This document shows, piece after piece, positions 6,927-9,315 of a stretch of DNA of 9,315 nucleotides (the first letter of the stretch is position 1; the number at the start of each line of letters is the position of its first letter). The notes under the pieces are model-generated. The model searched no databases. It saw nothing but the letters and a program-made list of their open reading frames with translations, and was not told where the DNA came from. The position numbers were made by a program, and so were the translations under genes. The DNA is from JBFJVD01 sp041624375. GTDB lineage: Bacteria > Chloroflexota > Anaerolineae > Anaerolineales > E44-bin32. The stretch covers positions 1 through 9,315 of the forward strand of contig JBFJVD010000116.1 in NCBI GenBank assembly GCA_041624375.1. Direction: 5' to 3'.

Positions 6927-7499
6927 ATGACACCCGAAGTTGTCATTCGCGCTCTCACGCCGGCCCTTCTGCCAGACTATTTAAGCTTCTTTGACGGCCC
7001 CGCTTTCGCGGACAATCCGCATTGGGCCGCATGCTACTGTTTCTTCCACCACAACCCCGCGCCGGATGAATGGGAGACGCGCACGGCCGCACAGAACCGG
7101 GCTGCTGCCTCCGAGTTTATCCAAGCGGGTGCGATTGAAGGGTTCCTTGCCTACCGCGCGGAACAGCCGGTCGCTTGGTGCAAGGCCGCACCCCGGCTGA
7201 CGATCCCTGCGCTCGCCCATGATCCGAAATTGGTGGTTGAGGACGCGGAGCAAGTTGGTTCCATCGTATGTTCTATCGTCGCCAGTGAGCACCGCCGCGC
7301 CGGCGTCGCCGTGGCGCTGCTGCAGGCAGCTTGCGAGGCCCTTGCTGCCCAGGGCTTGTCGATCGCCGAGGCTTACCCGAGGAACGCCGCAGCAGACGAC
7401 GCCTCCAACTTCCGCGGCCCGCTCACCATGTACACCTCCTTTGGCTTCAGGACCTATCGTAAATTGGACTCGATCTCAATCGTCCGGAAAGCGATCTGA
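6927..7499 (+). CDS. GNAT family N-acetyltransferase
   Basis: This predicted cytoplasmic acetyltransferase of 190 residues would move an acetyl group from acetyl-CoA to an amine on an unknown substrate. Motif A is seen as GSIVCSIVASEHRRAGVAVA (111-130): the beta-4 strand, then the HRRAGVA pyrophosphate-binding loop and helix 3. The C-terminal half ends in the characteristic MYTSFGFRTYRKL (168-180), matching motif B. The N-terminal part contains HWAACYCFFHH (32-42), a histidine- and cysteine-rich stretch found in a GNAT subgroup. The ATG at 6927 is preceded by AAAAAGG (6913-6919) with a seven-base spacer. A GTG at 6885 would add 14 residues but lacks such a site. The neighbours give no clue to substrate. 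Confidence 0.85.
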   Translation: MTPEVVIRALTPALLPDYLSFFDGPAFADNPHWAACYCFFHHNPAPDEWETRTAAQNRAAASEFIQAGAIEGFLAYRAEQPVAWCKAAPRLTIPALAHDPKLVVEDAEQVGSIVCSIVASEHRRAGVAVALLQAACEALAAQGLSIAEAYPRNAAADDASNFRGPLTMYTSFGFRTYRKLDSISIVRKAI

Positions 7500-7607
7500 C
7501 GGCGAGCGAGCAGGTACACCGTCTCTTTCGAAACATGAGGGAAGCCTGGCGTTTCAGCTGCTGCAGACGGCAGAATTCATCAAAGCCAAGCTTCATAAGG
7601 GCGACGT

Positions 7608-7626
7608 GCGTCGGCAGCGCCGACGC
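7608..7626 (+). promoter_or_regulatory. Strong GC-rich stem-loop between the GNAT and membrane-protein genes
   Basis: GCGTCGGC (7608-7615) and GCCGACGC (7619-7626) form a perfect eight-base-pair stem with loop AGC; two wobble pairs can be added outside. It is the strongest hairpin I found in an intergenic region here. No T-run follows on either strand, so it is not a typical intrinsic terminator. It could be a U-less terminator, an RNA-stability element or an operator for the next gene 42 bases on. Confidence 0.4.
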
Positions 7627-7667
7627 GTAGCGATGGTCCGCAACGGGGAGCCAGCGCGGAGGATTCA

Positions 7668-8240
7668 ATGTCTACTTCAAGCCTCTATCGACTGAGCGGG
7701 GCAGCTGCCTTGCTCGCAGCGATCTGTGTTGCCATTGGTTCGCTTCTTGCTAACGTCCTGGATCTGTCCGGTGGCCCGATCTTCAACTTCTTCGGATTCC
7801 TGTTCGGTCTCTTCGGGATCACGGGGTTGTACCTCTGGCAGCGGGAGCAATCCGGGCTGCTGGGCGGTGTCGGCTACATTGTCCTGTTTATCGGGTTTGC
7901 GTTCCTCATGAGCGCGGACTTCTTCGGTGGTTTCGTGCTTCCGGTCTTGTCCGGAGATGTGCTGTCGCAGCTCCGCGGCAGCTCCGCCGCGTTTGTGCTG
8001 TTTGGGTCGGGTCTCGTAGCGATGCTTGGCGTCATCCTATTCAGCGTCTCGGTGATCCGGGCAGGAATCTTCCCCAGGCTGGCCGCTGTGTTCTTGGTGA
8101 TCGGACTTCTGGCCACGCCGTTGGGGAATACACTGCCTATGCTCGTGTTTGTTGGATCGCTGCTGGTTGCCGCTGGAATTGGCTGGTGGGGGTTGACACT
8201 GTGGTCGCTGGCCGGCCAGGTGGCCAGGGGACCCGCCTGA
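7668..8240 (+). CDS. Six-helix integral membrane protein of unknown function
   Basis: The 190-residue protein is strongly hydrophobic with about six membrane helices near residues 8-30, 38-57, 64-84, 107-129, 134-153 and 156-181. Short loops carry a few charges (WQREQSG at 57-63, DVLSQLRGSS at 97-106, RAGIFPR at 131-137). No catalytic motif, metal site or transporter signature stands out, and I cannot name a family. The position of charges suggests a small polytopic protein, possibly of the DUF4386-like kind often found in Actinobacteria and Chloroflexota, but that is a guess. GGAGG at 7658-7662, five bases before ATG, fixes the start. The gap upstream (7500-7667) contains the hairpin at 7608-7626. 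The gap downstream to the next gene is 81 bases. Confidence 0.75.
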   Translation: MSTSSLYRLSGAAALLAAICVAIGSLLANVLDLSGGPIFNFFGFLFGLFGITGLYLWQREQSGLLGGVGYIVLFIGFAFLMSADFFGGFVLPVLSGDVLSQLRGSSAAFVLFGSGLVAMLGVILFSVSVIRAGIFPRLAAVFLVIGLLATPLGNTLPMLVFVGSLLVAAGIGWWGLTLWSLAGQVARGPA

Positions 8241-8321
8241 GCCAAGACGAGCAAGGGGGGTCGGCGCCTCGATCATCAACGATCGGAGGACCACCTCTGG
8301 ACCTCGGAGGCTTGACTCGCG

Positions 8322-8792
8322 ATGTTTGATCGACTTCCTCGCTGGGCCTGGCGCCTGTTTCGATTTCTTCCGCCGAGGCTTGCCTACGCCATAGGTCTTG
8401 GCTCGCTGGCTGGAAGGGCTGTGCTGCTCGTGAAGACCAGGGGCCGCAGATCGGGTCTCCCTCGTACAACGGCGCTTCTCTACGATGAAATGGATGGGAT
8501 CTACTACGTGGGGTCCGCTCGTGGGACGCAAGCTGACTGGTACCAGAATCTGCTCGCAGATCCGAACGTCGAAGTCACGGTCGGCCCCCAGCATTGGCAG
8601 GGCTACGCCGAACCGATCACGGAACCTTCCGAAGTCACATGGTTTCTTGAGCAACGCCTGGCCCTCCATCCGCTCTTTATGCGAGTGATTCTTCGACTGG
8701 CCGGGCTTGGTCCTTCACCAACCCCTGACCAGCTAGAGGCGTACGCAAAGCGGCGGGTGCTGGTGGCTTTTCACCCCAAACCAGAGGGGTGA
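8322..8792 (+). CDS. Deazaflavin (F420)-dependent nitroreductase family protein, DUF385/Ddn-like
   Basis: The 156-residue protein matches the split-barrel family that includes mycobacterial Ddn, whose members bind F420H2 and reduce quinones, nitro compounds or other electrophiles. Diagnostic blocks are LLVKTRGRRSGLPRTTALLY (35-54), in which the basic RGRRSG segment contacts the cofactor phosphate or polyglutamate in characterised members, then YYVGSARGTQADWYQNLLAD (61-80), PNVEVTVG (81-88) and the C-terminal RRVLVAFHP (144-152). The N-terminal 30 residues are amphipathic to hydrophobic and may associate with membrane, as in Ddn. GGAGG at 8306-8310, eleven bases upstream, is the ribosome binding site. 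F420 use is inferred from family; no F420 biosynthesis gene is in view, and some relatives bind other cofactors. Confidence 0.85.
   Translation: MFDRLPRWAWRLFRFLPPRLAYAIGLGSLAGRAVLLVKTRGRRSGLPRTTALLYDEMDGIYYVGSARGTQADWYQNLLADPNVEVTVGPQHWQGYAEPITEPSEVTWFLEQRLALHPLFMRVILRLAGLGPSPTPDQLEAYAKRRVLVAFHPKPEG
8771..8792 (+). terminator. Hairpin overlapping the stop of the DUF385 gene, possible terminator
   Basis: TCACCCC (8771-8777) pairs perfectly with GGGGTGA (8786-8792) across an eight-base loop, and the gene's TGA is the last part of the stem. No U-tract follows, so termination activity is doubtful. It sits at the convergent boundary with the - strand conjugation-gene remnant. Confidence 0.25.
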
Positions 8793-8899
8793 GGAGCGGA
8801 CAGGTTGAGTTGTGTGAACAGCATCCGTGAAGCGACCTTCCCCACTGCGGCTTGTCTATGCTTGAGGTGCGAGTTCTGATCGGGAGCATTCCTCGATGT

Positions 8900-9315
8900 T
8901 CAGCGTTGAGCTGTTTTTGCTACGCTCATCCCCATCCGGGCGGCGAGGCGGCAGTACTCGCCCTTCGGGTCGGTGAAGGTGAGCCACCGGCTCGATCCGT
9001 ACAGGCAGTGCTGCCAGTACGCCCAACACTTGACGAGCGACGACTTGGCGAAGCCGGGCTCGCCCATCACGAACACGTTCGGGTTGGTGACGAGCCCCTC
9101 CCGGTAAACCTCGAACGGATCCCAGCACAGCGGCCCCTCGCCGGCCGAGAGATCCGAACCGAGCAGCGGCCCCACAGCCGGAAGTGGCGCCTGGATCGTC
9201 GCTGGATACAGCGAGCAGACGTTGGCGGTGGTCGACCGGTGGCGGGCAACGCTCAAGCGCCGGCGACCGCTCGACGTCGGTGGGGCGACGACGCGTGACG
9301 CAACTCGGGCTGCCA
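8900..9315 (-). pseudogene. Truncated conjugation ATPase (TraC/VirB4-like), partial at window edge
   Basis: The - strand frame is open from the window edge to a TGA at 8902-8900, so the 5' end lies outside and the true start is unknown. The translation contains RHRSTTANVCSLYP, GSDLSAGEGPLCWDPFEVY, LVTNPNVFVMGEPGFAKSSL and WLTFTDPKGEYCRLAARMGM. This order matches the region around the P-loop in ATPases of actinobacterial conjugative elements, which energise DNA-transfer machinery. Walker A is GEPGFAKSS (about 9038-9064), with alanine where glycine normally precedes the lysine. Full-length relatives continue for hundreds of residues with Walker B and later motifs, but here the protein stops about 25 residues after DPKGEY. 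I found no continuation in the other - frames down to about 8850. It is probably a remnant of an integrated element. A short functional protein is unlikely. Confidence 0.6.

Noticed and set aside
7535..7630. 31-codon + strand ORF in the gap after the GNAT gene
   Set aside because: There is no Shine-Dalgarno upstream and no domain, and it ends in the hairpin at 7608-7626. Nothing favours coding.
8037..8669. 210-codon - strand ORF spanning the membrane protein and DUF385 genes
   Set aside because: It overlaps two recognisable genes and their ribosome binding sites, and its product has low-complexity composition with no known motif.
8856..9128. Other - strand frame as a continuation of the conjugation ATPase
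   Set aside because: Its residues past the P-loop region do not resemble the expected downstream part of the ATPase, so a single frameshift does not restore the gene.
1..9315. CRISPR array, tRNA, rRNA or complete insertion sequence
   Set aside because: No regularly spaced direct repeats, cloverleaf-like sequence, rRNA segment or transposase ORF was recognised on either strand by reading.

Overview
The window is high-GC bacterial DNA, densely packed and almost entirely coded on the + strand. No rRNA or tRNA gene fixes the taxon. The NuoB-like protein resembles the Thermus/Chloroflexota/Actinobacteria type, a DUF385 (Ddn-like, typically F420-dependent) enzyme is present, and the gene fragment at the right edge looks like an actinobacterial-type conjugation ATPase. 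Chloroflexota or Actinomycetota is therefore my best guess, by inference only.

Positions 9-5257 form a transport block of five closely packed genes. livM, livG and livF encode a permease and the two ATPases of a branched-chain amino acid type (HAAT family) ABC importer. livG and livF overlap by ATGA. The usual second permease (LivH) and binding protein (LivK) are not in the window and probably lie to the left. Two unrelated major facilitator transporters follow after gaps of 42 and 21 bases, with no visible terminator, so all five are probably cotranscribed. The second belongs to the OxlT/monocarboxylate porter-like group. No metabolic gene or regulator shows what the block transports.

Positions 5258-5908 hold a stand-alone gene for a complex I NuoB-like protein. 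It keeps all four cysteine ligands of cluster N2 at canonical spacing, but no other nuo gene is in view. Its upstream region has a plausible promoter, a compact hairpin and a strong Shine-Dalgarno ahead of a TTG start. That start fits better than the ATG 99 bases upstream, which would fall in the promoter.

Positions 5909-8792 carry a series of small single-domain genes with gaps of 80-180 bases: a possible 36-codon leader ORF abutting a class I methyltransferase, a GNAT acetyltransferase, a six-helix membrane protein and a DUF385 oxidoreductase. All have recognisable ribosome binding sites, and several gaps contain hairpins without U-tracts. Nothing ties them into one pathway.

Positions 8900-9315, on the - strand, hold part of a conjugation (TraC/VirB4-like) ATPase. 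It runs off the right edge at its 5' end and stops soon after the Walker A region, so it looks like a decayed remnant of an integrative or conjugative element. I saw no tRNA, rRNA, CRISPR array, complete insertion sequence or stretch above 300 bases without a gene. I found no convincing new multi-gene system. The orphan NuoB with its leader region, and the leader ORF before the methyltransferase, are the most unusual elements.
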